From assembly GCF_014773385.1 (NCBI RefSeq), contig NZ_JACXAI010000034.1:1-64000 (forward strand): a DNA stretch of 64,000 nucleotides, written 5' to 3'. The position numbers were made by a program, and so were the translations under genes. This document shows, in pieces, positions 17,119-25,594 of this stretch. Under the pieces are notes generated by a model. That model saw only the letters and a program-made list of their open reading frames with translations, was not told the DNA's origin and did no database searches. How positions within the stretch are numbered: the stretch's first letter is position 1; each line of letters starts with the position of its first letter. Origin of the DNA: Metabacillus arenae (GTDB lineage Bacteria > Bacillota > Bacilli > Bacillales > Bacillaceae).

Positions 17119-17292
17119 ATGAGTTATCGTAAGAAAAAAAAGCATCATTGCGATTGTTGTGTTTGTTGTGATTGTTATGATCCTTGTAAGAAGAAAGATG
17201 ATCATGATCATTGGGATGATTGCGATCCTTGTAAGAAAAAAGATGATCATCATTCTTGGAAGAAGAAATGCTGTTGCTGCTGGTATTATTAG
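17119..17292 (+). CDS. Cys/His/Lys-rich 57-aa protein, spore-coat-like
   Basis: ATG at 17119 follows GAAGGGGGGG, a strong ribosome binding site, and a terminator follows the stop by 25 bases, so this is a complete one-gene unit. The product begins MSYRKKKKHHCDCCVCCDCY, contains two near-identical units (DPCKKKDDHDHWDDC and DPCKKKDDHHSWKKK) and ends CCCCWYY. It has 13 cysteines, 6 histidines and long Lys runs. Such low-complexity Cys-rich, basic proteins in Bacillus are often spore coat or exosporium components cross-linked by disulfides; metal binding is an alternative. Both are inferences from composition only. Confidence 0.7.
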   Translation: MSYRKKKKHHCDCCVCCDCYDPCKKKDDHDHWDDCDPCKKKDDHHSWKKKCCCCWYY

Positions 17293-17317
17293 TAGAAAAA
17301 AAGGAATATGTCAGCTC

Positions 17318-17345
17318 TCCCCCTAATGTATAGGGGGATTTTTGT
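17318..17345 (+). terminator. Terminator of the Cys-rich gene
   Basis: TCCCCCTA and TAGGGGGA form a perfect 8-bp stem with a five-base loop, followed by TTTTTG. Confidence 0.8.
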
Positions 17346-17627
17346 GACTTACGGCATTTTTACATAGTATAAACATGTTATTCTTTGTATGTTGGTCACA
17401 TGAATATATTTAGGTTTCGGGGTGAGAGATTGTGAGGGAGCTAAATAACCATGAGATACGAACAAAACGAAGCAAACATTTTGGAATATCTTTACACGAG
17501 TCCTGTCTGAGGTATTCTGAATGGTTGTTATAGGGCAACCATTATCTATCATGATAGTCGAGTAACCTGCTGCAAGATTTCTGATTTATTGAGATAAGGA
17601 ATCAGAATAAAATACATATGTCTTGCT
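17346..17627. other. Non-coding stretch
   Basis: No gene is supported. A 67-codon minus-strand frame here has no ribosome binding site and no recognisable motif. Confidence 0.45.
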
Positions 17628-17768
17628 TTACGAAATCTTTATATACCTGTATTTATCATATTTATCAATACTTTTATTAATGAGTTTGAGTGAATTCTTC
17701 GTTTCCTTAATTTTTGTTTCAACACTATTTAGAAGATGTTTTAGTTCTTCAATTTTATTAGGGCTCAT
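17628..17768 (-). CDS. Small helical protein, 46 aa
   Basis: ATG at 17768 is preceded by AAAAGGAGTTTGAACG, a good ribosome binding site with normal spacing. The product, MSPNKIEELKHLLNSVETKI then KETKNSLKLINKSIDKYDKY and a basic tail, has a heptad-like pattern of hydrophobic residues over most of its length, so a short coiled coil or helical hairpin is expected. No signal peptide. It has no obvious partner on its strand. Possibly a small sporulation-related protein by analogy with similar Bacillus miniproteins; function unknown. Confidence 0.55.
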   Translation of the reverse strand: MSPNKIEELKHLLNSVETKIKETKNSLKLINKSIDKYDKYRYIKIS

Positions 17769-18026
17769 CGTTCAAACTCCTTTTCATGATTACCATTTTG
17801 TATTACCGACGACTTAGAATGATGTCATTTCTTTCAATAAAATTTTATAGGGCGGGAAGGATTTTTTCACCGAAAGGTTTTTGCATAACGGATTATACGG
17901 GACACCGCAAATAGCGCAATAGTCCTTTATTCACATCCACCCAAAACTTTCCCCCAATGTTAACACGTCCAAACAAGAAATTTCATTCTACTATTTCTGT
18001 GATAAATGCTTGCTTAAAAGGCCTTA

Positions 18027-19178
18027 TCAACTTTCGATAAGACCTTTATTCATATCAACTATTTGTTTAAGATCCATATATTCTTCTCTATCAAGAATAT
18101 CGATTTTTTTATTAGTCGTTAACAAGATTTGATCCCTGCATTTAGAAATTCTCTCAATCATGGGGTGAATATTTAAACTAGTTAAGCCAACAAAATCATA
18201 AAGGTCTTCTATACTTGTGGGCAGCTTATACCCTTTATTACTGCTCGCAATAAGCAGACCCTGGTCCCGCAATTTTGAAACAATGTTCGATCTAAAATAA
18301 TGAATTTGCATTTTCCTTTTCCTAATAGCGTTTAGGTTCGCTAAGATTTCTTCGGTATAGACATATTCCCTTTGATTCTCTTTTAATTTGAACAAAAGAA
18401 ATTTGATAAAATCCACCCGATCTCGCTCATCAATCTCCGGATTTTTATTATGAACCCGAATATAGTCGCAAGCGAGATCAATCGATTTTCTTGCAATGAG
18501 TTTATCCATTTCCGAAACATTAGGATCGTTTTCAAAGTCATAGTTGAAAGTTCCATAATCCAAAGGCCAATAATTCATTTTATTTATTTTGCTTTTCAGG
18601 ATTTTTAAAAACTCTTTATTATTTTCTGCTATCTGAGTTTTATCATTACTTGTATCAAAACTCCCCGCAATAAAATTGGCAAGCTTCAGAATCTTATCCG
18701 ATCCGCTTTCAGTAAATCCAAATGGAGTGTAATCAAATAAATCGCGAATACTATTTTTCTCAACGAATTTCTTAAATTCTCCCAAAAATTCTTTGTTATC
18801 ATTTGCACTAAGGTCCAATTCCTCAAAAGCACCATGTAAATGATCATAGAGAAACCTTGTTAGAAAATGAATAAACTGTTCCTTATTACGGACGCCTAGC
18901 TCTTCTCTAATCCTTGTTTTATCAATTACATAAGCATCAACATAGAACGGCAGGTCTTTAAGCTGATTTAGAATTTCTATTCTCCTTTGATCGGTATTAG
19001 AATTCACTTCTTCCTTTTGAAAATACTTTATTTTTTCTAGCCCTATTTCCAAAGGTTGTTTATCATCACCTTTTACAAGTAAAACAACAATAATAAAATT
19101 CCTCGAAACATCTTTTTCATCAAAGTCCAGCCCATAATCACCAATCTCATCGATACATGCATATGGAATGTTGTTCAA
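18027..19178 (-). CDS. DUF3800-domain protein
   Basis: A 383-residue cytoplasmic protein that begins NIPYACIDEIGDYGLDF, corresponding to the YIDESG-D-G start of DUF3800 proteins, followed by NFIIVVLLV. DUF3800 has been related to the RNase H-like fold, with the initial Asp/Glu as likely metal ligands. A middle acidic/helical region follows, and residues about 275-345 (YTEEILANLNAIRKRKMQIH and VSKLRDQGLLIASSNKGYKL) look like a winged helix. Start is TTG after GAGGTGGG. It stands alone between non-coding gaps. DUF3800 genes are frequent in defence and mobile regions, so an anti-phage or nucleic-acid role is possible, but no partner gene supports it here. Confidence 0.7.
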   Translation of the reverse strand: MNNIPYACIDEIGDYGLDFDEKDVSRNFIIVVLLVKGDDKQPLEIGLEKIKYFQKEEVNSNTDQRRIEILNQLKDLPFYVDAYVIDKTRIREELGVRNKEQFIHFLTRFLYDHLHGAFEELDLSANDNKEFLGEFKKFVEKNSIRDLFDYTPFGFTESGSDKILKLANFIAGSFDTSNDKTQIAENNKEFLKILKSKINKMNYWPLDYGTFNYDFENDPNVSEMDKLIARKSIDLACDYIRVHNKNPEIDERDRVDFIKFLLFKLKENQREYVYTEEILANLNAIRKRKMQIHYFRSNIVSKLRDQGLLIASSNKGYKLPTSIEDLYDFVGLTSLNIHPMIERISKCRDQILLTTNKKIDILDREEYMDLKQIVDMNKGLIES

Positions 19179-19516
19179 TTGGACCCACCTCTTTAAAAAT
19201 AGATTGATCGATTTTTATCGTATTGTCCCTTTCATTCAGCAGATATCCTGTTCTTCTTAATATAATTCGTCAAAATTTGTATTTCACCTCTAACCTTCTG
19301 TTCATGCTTATAAACTACTCAACAGACTTTATCTGCCTATTATAAAAATTGAGCAGAGCTGCTTAGAAGTTTAGTGTATTTCGCGGTTTGGTTAAGGTTG
19401 ACACTCAGCTAATACTCATACCTAACAAAATAGCAATCTAAAAGAAATCTCCAATATTTTAAGATGTTAAGATTTCTGTAGAGGATAGAACAACAAATGA
19501 TCGAGAGGAGATTCCC
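19179..19516. other. Divergent non-coding region
   Basis: No gene is supported. The last ~80 bases (about 19425-19500) resemble the upstream region of the second DUF899 copy at 26945-27015: both share AAATAGCAATC, AGAAATCT and GATAGAA-type blocks. Confidence 0.5.
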
Positions 19517-20245
19517 ATGACAAGTAAAATGAATGCACTTCCGAAAATCGTATCAAAAGATGAGTGGCTCACAGCTCGTGAGGAAATGCTTGTAAAGGAG
19601 CAGGAAGCAACAAGTGCGTTAAATGCGCTTGCCGCAGAGCGCCGCAGACTGCCGATGGTCGAGCTTGACAAGGAGTACTCTTTCGAGGGGCCGGAAGGTA
19701 AGGTGAGTTTGCTTGATCTATTCGATGGCAGGCGTCAGCTTATCCTATACCACTTTATGTTCGATCCGAGCTGGGACGAGGGCTGCGTCGGCTGTTCCAT
19801 GCTAGTCGACAGCATTGGCCACCTCGCTCATCTGCACGCTCGCGACACCTCCTTGGCCCTAGTATCCCGTGCCCCGCTTTCCAAAATTAAGCCGTTTAAA
19901 GAACGTATGGGCTGGACCGTGCCGTGGTTTTCCTCGTATAGCAGCGACTTCAACTACGATTTCGGGGCCACGACGGACCGCGGGGAGCAACCAAGCTTGA
20001 GTACCTTCCTCCGCAATGGAGACAGAATCTTTCAAACCTACAACACAGCGGATCAAGGGCTTGCAGGGATGAATGGGATTTTAAACTTACTCGACATCAC
20101 TCCATTTGGACGGCAGGAGAACTGGGAGGATTCACCTGAAGGGTGGCCGCAAACCCAGCCTTATGAGTGGTGGCGCCACCATGACAAGTATAGAAATGAC
20201 CCTAAAGGTCCGGAATCCTGTTGCAGTTCAGGGGATCAATCGTAA
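19517..20245 (+). CDS. DUF899 (thioredoxin-like) protein, copy A
   Basis: A 242-residue member of the DUF899 family, proteins with a thioredoxin-like fold and no established reaction. Features: ALPKIVSKDEW at the start, LAAERRRLPMVELDKEYSFE, LLDLFDGRRQLILYHFMFDP, GCVGCSMLVDSIGHLAHLHA with a CxxC-like pair, FKERMGWTVPWFSSY, and the C-terminal WEDSPEGWP and EWWRHHDKY. The start ATG follows GAGAGGAG. GC content is clearly higher than in the neighbours. It has a paralogue at 27041-27769 of exactly equal length, identical at about three quarters of positions by eye. Redox chemistry is inferred from fold only. Confidence 0.9.
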   Translation: MTSKMNALPKIVSKDEWLTAREEMLVKEQEATSALNALAAERRRLPMVELDKEYSFEGPEGKVSLLDLFDGRRQLILYHFMFDPSWDEGCVGCSMLVDSIGHLAHLHARDTSLALVSRAPLSKIKPFKERMGWTVPWFSSYSSDFNYDFGATTDRGEQPSLSTFLRNGDRIFQTYNTADQGLAGMNGILNLLDITPFGRQENWEDSPEGWPQTQPYEWWRHHDKYRNDPKGPESCCSSGDQS

Positions 20246-20386
20246 TAATTGGTGATGGAAAGTCAATGATTCGAAGCATCTTCTTTTTAAAAATGGAAGT
20301 TTGATTAAGTGGACCACCTGAAAAAAAGTAGATTTATATAAAGCTGTCTTCAAACTCACTTCATTGGTGTTTTATTGGATAACAGG

Positions 20387-20431
20387 GCTGCCCCAAAAGT
20401 CTTTTTTGTAGACTTTTGGGGCAGCTTTTTT
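20387..20431 (+). terminator. Strong intrinsic terminator after DUF899 copy A
   Basis: GCTGCCCCAAAAGTCT pairs perfectly with AGACTTTTGGGGCAGC (16 bp) around a short T-rich loop, followed by TTTTTT. Confidence 0.88.
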
Positions 20432-20529
20432 CTTCTTCAACAAACTTCTATTGTGATTAAAAAGAGTACAAACAAAAGTTGGTTTTCCATTAAAAAACAA
20501 TTTATTATACTTTTACCTCTCGTTTGTAT

Positions 20530-20541
20530 TATAATATTATA
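20530..20541. promoter_or_regulatory. Palindromic -10/operator region of frlR
   Basis: TATAATATTATA is a perfect palindrome that contains a consensus -10 box (TATAAT). It is followed by TAACG, giving TTATATAACG, a sequence also found in reverse orientation in the frlB promoter region (26661-26670). It may be both promoter and FrlR binding site. Confidence 0.4.
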
Positions 20542-20570
20542 TAACGACTTATTCAGAAGGGAGAGACCTC

Positions 20571-21299
20571 ATGAAGTTAAACAATTCAAGTTCACGACCT
20601 TTATATGAACAATTATTGTTAAATATAAAGGATGAAATAAATAATAACGTATACCGCTTGGGGGAAAAAATTCCAAACGAAGCTGAACTATGTGAAATTT
20701 ATAAGGTTAGTCGAATTACTGTAAGAAGAGCGATTCAAGAGTTAGTGGATGAGGGGCTGCTAGAGCGAAAGCAAGGAAAAGGTACGTTTGTATCAAGAAA
20801 AAAAGTTTCAAGAGAATTAGTTACTGTCGAAGGGTTCTCTGACTTTAGCAAACAGCTGGGCAAAAACTCCTCGAAACGAATTTTAGCGTGCGAAGAAATA
20901 AAAGCTACCAAGAAAATAGCAAATAAACTGCAAATCGAAATGAATTCACCAGTTTTGAAACTTTCAAGGTTAATGTTACTCGACGATCAGCCATTTACAA
21001 TTGATATTACCCATTACTCACTTGATCGTTTTCCAAAATTGACCGAACGTATTTTTGACTACGAATCTACTTACGATGTTCTAAAAAATATCTATCATAT
21101 CGATATGAAAACTACTTCTCAGACCAAAATTCTCACAGCTGTACCAGCTACAGAAATAGAGGCTGAATATTTAGCTTGTGACATTGGGGATACCCTTTTT
21201 AATATTGATAAAACGGTCTATGACGAACAACGTATCCCTATACATCTTTCTACTTTTAAAACACCAACAACACTTATCGCTTTTACCATTTCAACATAG
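20571..21299 (+). CDS. frlR: GntR/HutC-family regulator of the frl operon
   Basis: A 242-residue regulator: winged helix-turn-helix of the GntR type (about 5-75: PLYEQLLLNIKDEINNNVYR, then NEAELCEIYKVSRITVRRAI and LLERKQGKGTFVS) and a UTRA effector domain (about 90-240). ATG follows GAAGGGAGAG. In B. subtilis the GntR-family FrlR (YurK) controls fructosamine genes and binds sugar-phosphate-type effectors. Here it lies next to, and converges on, the frl operon, so the same role is likely. UTRA domains typically bind phosphorylated sugars such as the fructosamine 6-phosphate made by FrlD, which is inference. Confidence 0.85.
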   Translation: MKLNNSSSRPLYEQLLLNIKDEINNNVYRLGEKIPNEAELCEIYKVSRITVRRAIQELVDEGLLERKQGKGTFVSRKKVSRELVTVEGFSDFSKQLGKNSSKRILACEEIKATKKIANKLQIEMNSPVLKLSRLMLLDDQPFTIDITHYSLDRFPKLTERIFDYESTYDVLKNIYHIDMKTTSQTKILTAVPATEIEAEYLACDIGDTLFNIDKTVYDEQRIPIHLSTFKTPTTLIAFTIST

Positions 21300-21336
21300 T
21301 CAAGCGCTAGTAATAATATACACAAATGTATTCAAA

Positions 21337-21381
21337 AAGGAATGGAACTAACCATTGACTACCTGGATAGTTCCATTCCTT
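21337..21381. terminator. Inverted repeat after frlR
   Basis: AAGGAATGGAACTA and TAGTTCCATTCCTT are perfect 14-bp arms separated by 17 bases, 38 bases after the frlR stop. T-run is short (TTATT), so it may be a terminator or a remnant of an insertion sequence end. Confidence 0.5.
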
Positions 21382-21431
21382 ATTACAGAAAGAACAGGAG
21401 AATCGGGGCTATCTGATAAGTCCCTAAAAAT

Positions 21432-21476
21432 AAAGCAGATCAGGAAAACAGTTTGTTTTTCCTGATCTGCTTTTTC
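21432..21476. terminator. Bidirectional terminator between frlR and frlD
   Basis: AAGCAGATCAGGAAAA and TTTTCCTGATCTGCTT form a long perfect stem with T-rich flanks on both strands, placed between convergent genes. Confidence 0.88.
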
Positions 21477-21490
21477 GTTTTTTCTTTAGT

Positions 21491-21562
21491 TCAGGGCAAT
21501 AGCGGGCGAATACCTGCTACCTTGAGCAGATTGTGTGCTTGTGCCACAATCCAAATCAGGTT
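21491..21562 (-). mobile_element. C-terminal scrap of a DDE-type transposase abutting frlD
   Basis: In a frame different from frlD, the minus strand reads NLIWIVAQAHNLLKVAGIRP then LLP and stop. The AHNLLKVAGIR tail is like the C-terminal end of IS1182/IS4-type transposases. It overlaps the frlD stop codon, so the 3' end of frlD appears to be fused to insertion-sequence DNA. The family is uncertain. Confidence 0.45.
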
Positions 21563-22377
21563 ATTAATTGTTTCCCATGTCCAAATGCACCATTCACTTC
21601 ACATGTTAGTGCCGCTTTCACTGCACCAACTTTCAAAGAGTGTTTAACAGAAAAACCATCTAGATAGCTCGTTAAAAACCCGGCTATGAAGGAATCACCT
21701 GCCCCTAAAGTGTCAATCACATTTGCTTTTTCAATGCCTTGTAAAAATCTATTATGTTGATTGGACATGATTATTCCTTTAGAACCTCTTGTGACAATTA
21801 CATTTAAGGTACCTAATTTATGAATGAAAAGGATTAAATCTTCAATTTCTTGGTCTGAGAAGTCGCTCCCCGAAACAAATGCAAAGGTAATATACGGACA
21901 TACCTTTTTAAGTGTCTCTTCTGTAAAGTGATTCGAGAAGTCGTATGAAATTGGTAAAAGCTTTTGCAATTGCGGAAGTTCTTCATCCAGATTGCTGTAT
22001 ATACTTGTGTGTAAAACATCATAGTCTTTTATATACTCATAATCTTCTTGACTTAACCTTAGTTTGATCTTTGATTGAATTCCTCCTTTATTGGAGCAAA
22101 CAAAAATCCGATCCCCTTCATCATTAAGATCTACATAAGCCTTTCCGCTTTCACCGTATGCTTTTCGAATTTTACTGATATCCACATGATTTGACTTTAG
22201 AGATTCTACGATATGCCCGCCTTCAACATCATCTCCAACAATCCCTATAAATGCGGTTTCTGCAGCACCATATTGTCTTGCTAAAACCGCTACATTCAAT
22301 GCATTTCCCCCAGGAAACATTTCATTACGATCTTTATATATATCAACAACGTTATCCCCAATTGCAATTAGTTTCAT
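21556..22377 (-). CDS. frlD: Fructosamine kinase, PfkB family
   Basis: PfkB-type kinase of 273 residues that phosphorylates fructosamines (for example fructoselysine) at O6 before deglycation by FrlB. Family marks: MKLIAIGDNVVDIYKDRNEM with the GGNALNVAVLA motif, and the catalytic C-terminal signature ANVIDTLGAGDSFIAGFL with the Asp base. I start at the ATG at 22377; an ATG three codons upstream is only four bases from the AAAGGG site. It is the last gene of frlB-O-N-M-D. The last codons (KQLIT) run into transposase-like DNA, so the original C-terminus may be slightly altered. Confidence 0.88.
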   Translation of the reverse strand: MKLIAIGDNVVDIYKDRNEMFPGGNALNVAVLARQYGAAETAFIGIVGDDVEGGHIVESLKSNHVDISKIRKAYGESGKAYVDLNDEGDRIFVCSNKGGIQSKIKLRLSQEDYEYIKDYDVLHTSIYSNLDEELPQLQKLLPISYDFSNHFTEETLKKVCPYITFAFVSGSDFSDQEIEDLILFIHKLGTLNVIVTRGSKGIIMSNQHNRFLQGIEKANVIDTLGAGDSFIAGFLTSYLDGFSVKHSLKVGAVKAALTCEVNGAFGHGKQLIT

Positions 22378-22393
22378 GTCATTCAACCCTTTC

Positions 22394-23278
22394 TTATCCT
22401 TTCACACTGCCTGAAGCAAGACCGCGGATGAAATATTTTTGCATAAATAAAAACAGTACGATAATCGGTGCCGCAGATATCATTAATCCTGCTAATAAAA
22501 CGCCCCAATTTGTTTGTAAGGCATCCCGAAATTGCATTAACCCTGCCGGAATCGTTTTTAATGCTTCCGAATCAACAAAAATTAAGGCAAACATAAATTC
22601 ATTCCAAGTAAAGTAGGCTGTTAAAACGATTGTTGTTAATAAAATCGGTAAGTTAAGCGGAATAAAAATTTTTGTAAAAACTGTCCACGTATTACATCCG
22701 TCTAGAAAAGCTGATTCTTCCAATTCTTTAGGTACTTCAAGAAAAGCAGCTCGAATAAGCAGGATCGTAATTGGAATCCGATAAGCAACATACGGCAGAA
22801 TTAACGCTAAATACGTATCGTGTATTCCTAATGCCTGGATCAATTTGTATAAAGGTACTAAGCTTACTTGAGGGGATAACATCATCCCGCCCATACAAAA
22901 AATAAGCAGGAGATTCTTCCCTTTCATATCAAATCTCGTTAGTCCGTATGCGCCGAGTGCACTTAGGAAAACGGTTAGTAAACAAGTGCTTAACGTTACC
23001 AATGTACTATTAAAGAAATAACCAGAAATACCAGTATTCCATGCATCAATATAGTTTGAAATAAGCCAATTTTGCGGCAGGGACCAGCTGTTAGAAAAAA
23101 TCTCTTCCGTTGTTTTAAACGAATTGATAATCATCCAAAATAATGGATAAGCAATGATAATGAAATAAACAAGTAATATTGTATACAAGGGAACAGATCC
23201 AAGGATGGCTGTTTGCTTGAATGGCATTTTAATATCCGAACGATATTGGTAGTTTACAGTTTCTTTATTCGTTTCCAT
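22394..23278 (-). CDS. frlM: Fructosamine ABC transporter permease
   Basis: Second inner-membrane permease of a CUT1-type carbohydrate ABC importer; 294 residues, about six helices. The EAA loop that contacts the ATPase reads EESAFLDGCNTWTVFTKIFIPL. The ATG at 23278 follows GAAAGG by nine bases and overlaps the previous gene's stop region; an ATG three codons upstream sits too close to this site. Position between frlN and frlD matches B. subtilis frlM. Confidence 0.88.
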   Translation of the reverse strand: METNKETVNYQYRSDIKMPFKQTAILGSVPLYTILLVYFIIIAYPLFWMIINSFKTTEEIFSNSWSLPQNWLISNYIDAWNTGISGYFFNSTLVTLSTCLLTVFLSALGAYGLTRFDMKGKNLLLIFCMGGMMLSPQVSLVPLYKLIQALGIHDTYLALILPYVAYRIPITILLIRAAFLEVPKELEESAFLDGCNTWTVFTKIFIPLNLPILLTTIVLTAYFTWNEFMFALIFVDSEALKTIPAGLMQFRDALQTNWGVLLAGLMISAAPIIVLFLFMQKYFIRGLASGSVKG

Positions 23279-23279
23279 G

Positions 23280-24158
23280 TTAACCATCCTTTCCTGTTCG
23301 GAATAATTTCATTTGTACTAACGAAACAAGTAAAGTAAGTAGTAAAATAACTGTTGCAATTGCGGAAGCGTAGCCCATTTGATCTTGGAAAAATGCTGAA
23401 TGATAAAGAAGTGTTCCCAGCACTTCACTTGAATTTCCGGGACCTCCGCCTGTTAAAATGTATGGTTCATTAAAGACAGTAAAAGCTCCTGTCAGCGTAA
23501 TTAACGTGGCAACAAAAAACATTTCTCTCACTTGAGGAACTGTTATTGAAATAAACTTACGAACCTTACCAGCCCCGTCAATGTCGGCTGCTTCGTATAA
23601 TTCTTTCGGAATATTCTGAATTGAGACGATAAATAGCATCATAATATAGCCGATACTTTGCCATTGTGAAACAGCAATAACTGCGAAGATCGCTGTTTCC
23701 GATTCTCCTAACCAAGCTCTCGCCCATTCCTCTGCTCCTATTAAACTTAAAAAACCATTTAATATTCCTATATCAGGGTTATAAACAAAGCTAAATAATA
23801 AGGCAATAACCGTTATTGAAATAACGACTGGCAAGAAAAATATCGTTCTAAAAAAACTGCTGACAAATCTAGTTACTGGATCCTCAAGAATAGCTGCTAA
23901 AACCAGTCCGCCAAATACTTGAAAAATGATGGAGATAACCGCGTACCAAATATTATTTTTTAAAGCTATATAAAAAACCTCATCTTTAAACAGATTAAGG
24001 AAATTTTCAAATCCAACAAATACTTTATCTGGAGAAAATGCTGAGAATTCATAAAAACTAAATCTGAAATTTTCTAAAATCGGATAATACACGAAAAGTC
24101 CCAAAAAGAGGATACATGGAGTAATATATAAATAGGGAACGATTTTATTGCTAGGCAA
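23280..24158 (-). CDS. frlN: Fructosamine ABC transporter permease
   Basis: First permease of the CUT1-type importer, 292 residues with about six membrane helices. The N-terminus IVPYLYITPCILFLGLFVYY and the EAA loop YEAADIDGAGKVRKFISITV are typical of MalF-like subunits. It follows frlO after a hairpin and overlaps the next permease region by a few bases, as expected for a translationally linked pair. No ATPase gene lies in the operon. Confidence 0.88.
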   Translation of the reverse strand: MPSNKIVPYLYITPCILFLGLFVYYPILENFRFSFYEFSAFSPDKVFVGFENFLNLFKDEVFYIALKNNIWYAVISIIFQVFGGLVLAAILEDPVTRFVSSFFRTIFFLPVVISITVIALLFSFVYNPDIGILNGFLSLIGAEEWARAWLGESETAIFAVIAVSQWQSIGYIMMLFIVSIQNIPKELYEAADIDGAGKVRKFISITVPQVREMFFVATLITLTGAFTVFNEPYILTGGGPGNSSEVLGTLLYHSAFFQDQMGYASAIATVILLLTLLVSLVQMKLFRTGKDG

Positions 24159-24183
24159 TATTGATCACCTCTTCATTTTGAGA

Positions 24184-24213
24184 AAAAGGTGGCCAACATC
24201 CAAACCACCTTTT
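24184..24213 (-). promoter_or_regulatory. Intercistronic hairpin between frlO and frlN
   Basis: On the minus strand AAAAGGTGG and CCACCTTTT are perfect 9-bp arms followed by more T residues. Placed just after the binding-protein gene, it probably ends most transcripts or protects the 3' end, so more binding protein than permease is made. Confidence 0.6.
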
Positions 24214-24225
24214 CCACTGATAGTT

Positions 24226-25509
24226 TTATTTCTCTTTCACTTTTTTGTTAGCTTCTATTACATCAGCCATCACTTCTTCAGGGGTTTTCTTACCGTCTAA
24301 CATCTGTTGTGTACCATTTAGATAGGCGTCTACGATTGAAATATCAACTGCAGTATCAAACCATAGATAGGTTTTTTCAGCATTAACAATTAAATCAATT
24401 GCTTCTTGCTGAAGGGGGGAAGCGTTTTCAGAATTGGTTGTCCCTTTCACAGCACTATATTCGCTTACTTCAGTCAGTTGTTCTGTTCCCTTTTCTTTAG
24501 AAGTTAAGAACTTGATAAATTCCATTGCTTCCTCAGGATGTTTTGTTTTTGAAGCGATCATGATTCCTTCAGGTGCTGCTGTAATGGAATTAGGGTTACC
24601 TTCCCCATCCCTAATCGCAGGAGTATTAAATACACCTAAATTTTCTTTAAGAGAAGGCTCTATCAAGCCAATTTCAGCCAATTGAAAGTAGCCAATTGCC
24701 GCTTTTCCACCATTAAATAACTCACGAGCATATTGGTGATCGACAGAGTTAACTCCGGTATTAAAGAAAGGCTCAAGCTCCATGAATTTCTCCAGAGCCT
24801 TCACATATCCCGGATGGGTAAAGTCACCCTCTGGATTGTTGCGATCATAGTCTTTGGCAATCACCTCTTCTGGAACCATCAGTTCATTTAATGAGCCAAT
24901 ATAATGAGAGATCGTCCAAGGTGCCTTGCTTCCAAACGCAATCGGTGTCATGCCGGCTTCTTTTATCTTTTCTGAGACTGTAATTAATTCACTCCACGTC
25001 GTTGGAACTTCAAGATTTAAATCTGTGAAAATCTTTTTGTTATAAAAGAAGGCTTTTCCATCAGTGGACCAAGGTATTCCATAAATCTTTCCGTCAAGGG
25101 TAAATGGTTTAAACTGGGACTCAATGATTTGGCTTGACCATTCTTTATCGTCATTCACCGCTTGTGTTACATCTAATGCTTGGCCGGCACGAGCAAAGTT
25201 ATATGCAAACTCACCGCTCCAAGAAAAATAAACATCTGGTGGGTTTTTAGAACCTAATACGACTCGAATTTTTTCTTTATATGAGTCGTTTAACACGGCT
25301 TCCGTTTTAATTTTAATATTTGGATGTAATTCCTCAAATTCTTTTACTGCGTTTTCAAAGTACTGCTTTTTAGGCTCGGTAGGCCAGCGGTGGAAAAATC
25401 GAAGTTCGACGGTATCATCATTTGAAGAAGTTTCAGTAGATGAGGAACAGCCTGCAATCATTGAAAGGAATAGAATGGACACAATACTTAGAATTAATAA
25501 CTTTTTCAT
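24226..25509 (-). CDS. frlO: Fructosamine-binding lipoprotein of the ABC transporter
   Basis: Extracellular solute-binding protein, 427 residues, anchored by a lipid. The ATG at 25509 (MKKLLILSIV) follows GGAGGGGGAAGG; an upstream in-frame start would read through the hairpin before the gene. The signal peptide ends with lipobox MIAGCSSS. The mature part is a family-1 sugar-binding protein (VELRFFHRWPTEPKKQYFEN, then DGKIYGIPWSTDGKAFFYNK). Genes frlB before it and frlNM after it fix its role by context: capture of fructosamino acids outside the cell. Confidence 0.88.
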   Translation of the reverse strand: MKKLLILSIVSILFLSMIAGCSSSTETSSNDDTVELRFFHRWPTEPKKQYFENAVKEFEELHPNIKIKTEAVLNDSYKEKIRVVLGSKNPPDVYFSWSGEFAYNFARAGQALDVTQAVNDDKEWSSQIIESQFKPFTLDGKIYGIPWSTDGKAFFYNKKIFTDLNLEVPTTWSELITVSEKIKEAGMTPIAFGSKAPWTISHYIGSLNELMVPEEVIAKDYDRNNPEGDFTHPGYVKALEKFMELEPFFNTGVNSVDHQYARELFNGGKAAIGYFQLAEIGLIEPSLKENLGVFNTPAIRDGEGNPNSITAAPEGIMIASKTKHPEEAMEFIKFLTSKEKGTEQLTEVSEYSAVKGTTNSENASPLQQEAIDLIVNAEKTYLWFDTAVDISIVDAYLNGTQQMLDGKKTPEEVMADVIEANKKVKEK

Positions 25510-25555
25510 AACCTTCCCCCTCCTAATAAAGCTATCAAACATCATGTATTTAATA

Positions 25556-25586
25556 GTGAAAAAGTGAACGCTGTTCACTTTTTCAC
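25556..25586 (-). promoter_or_regulatory. Perfect 14-bp hairpin between frlB and frlO
   Basis: GTGAAAAAGTGAAC and GTTCACTTTTTCAC are exact complements with only three bases between them, eight bases after the frlB stop codon and 46 before the frlO ATG. On the minus strand it is followed by ATTAAA rather than a T-run, so it may be an mRNA processing or stability element. Confidence 0.6.
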
Positions 25587-25594
25587 CTTTTATT

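Noticed and set aside
25510-25578. Longer frlO start upstream
   Set aside because: It would place the N-terminus in the hairpin before the gene and delay the signal peptide; the ATG at 25509 follows GGAGGGGG and starts a good signal sequence.
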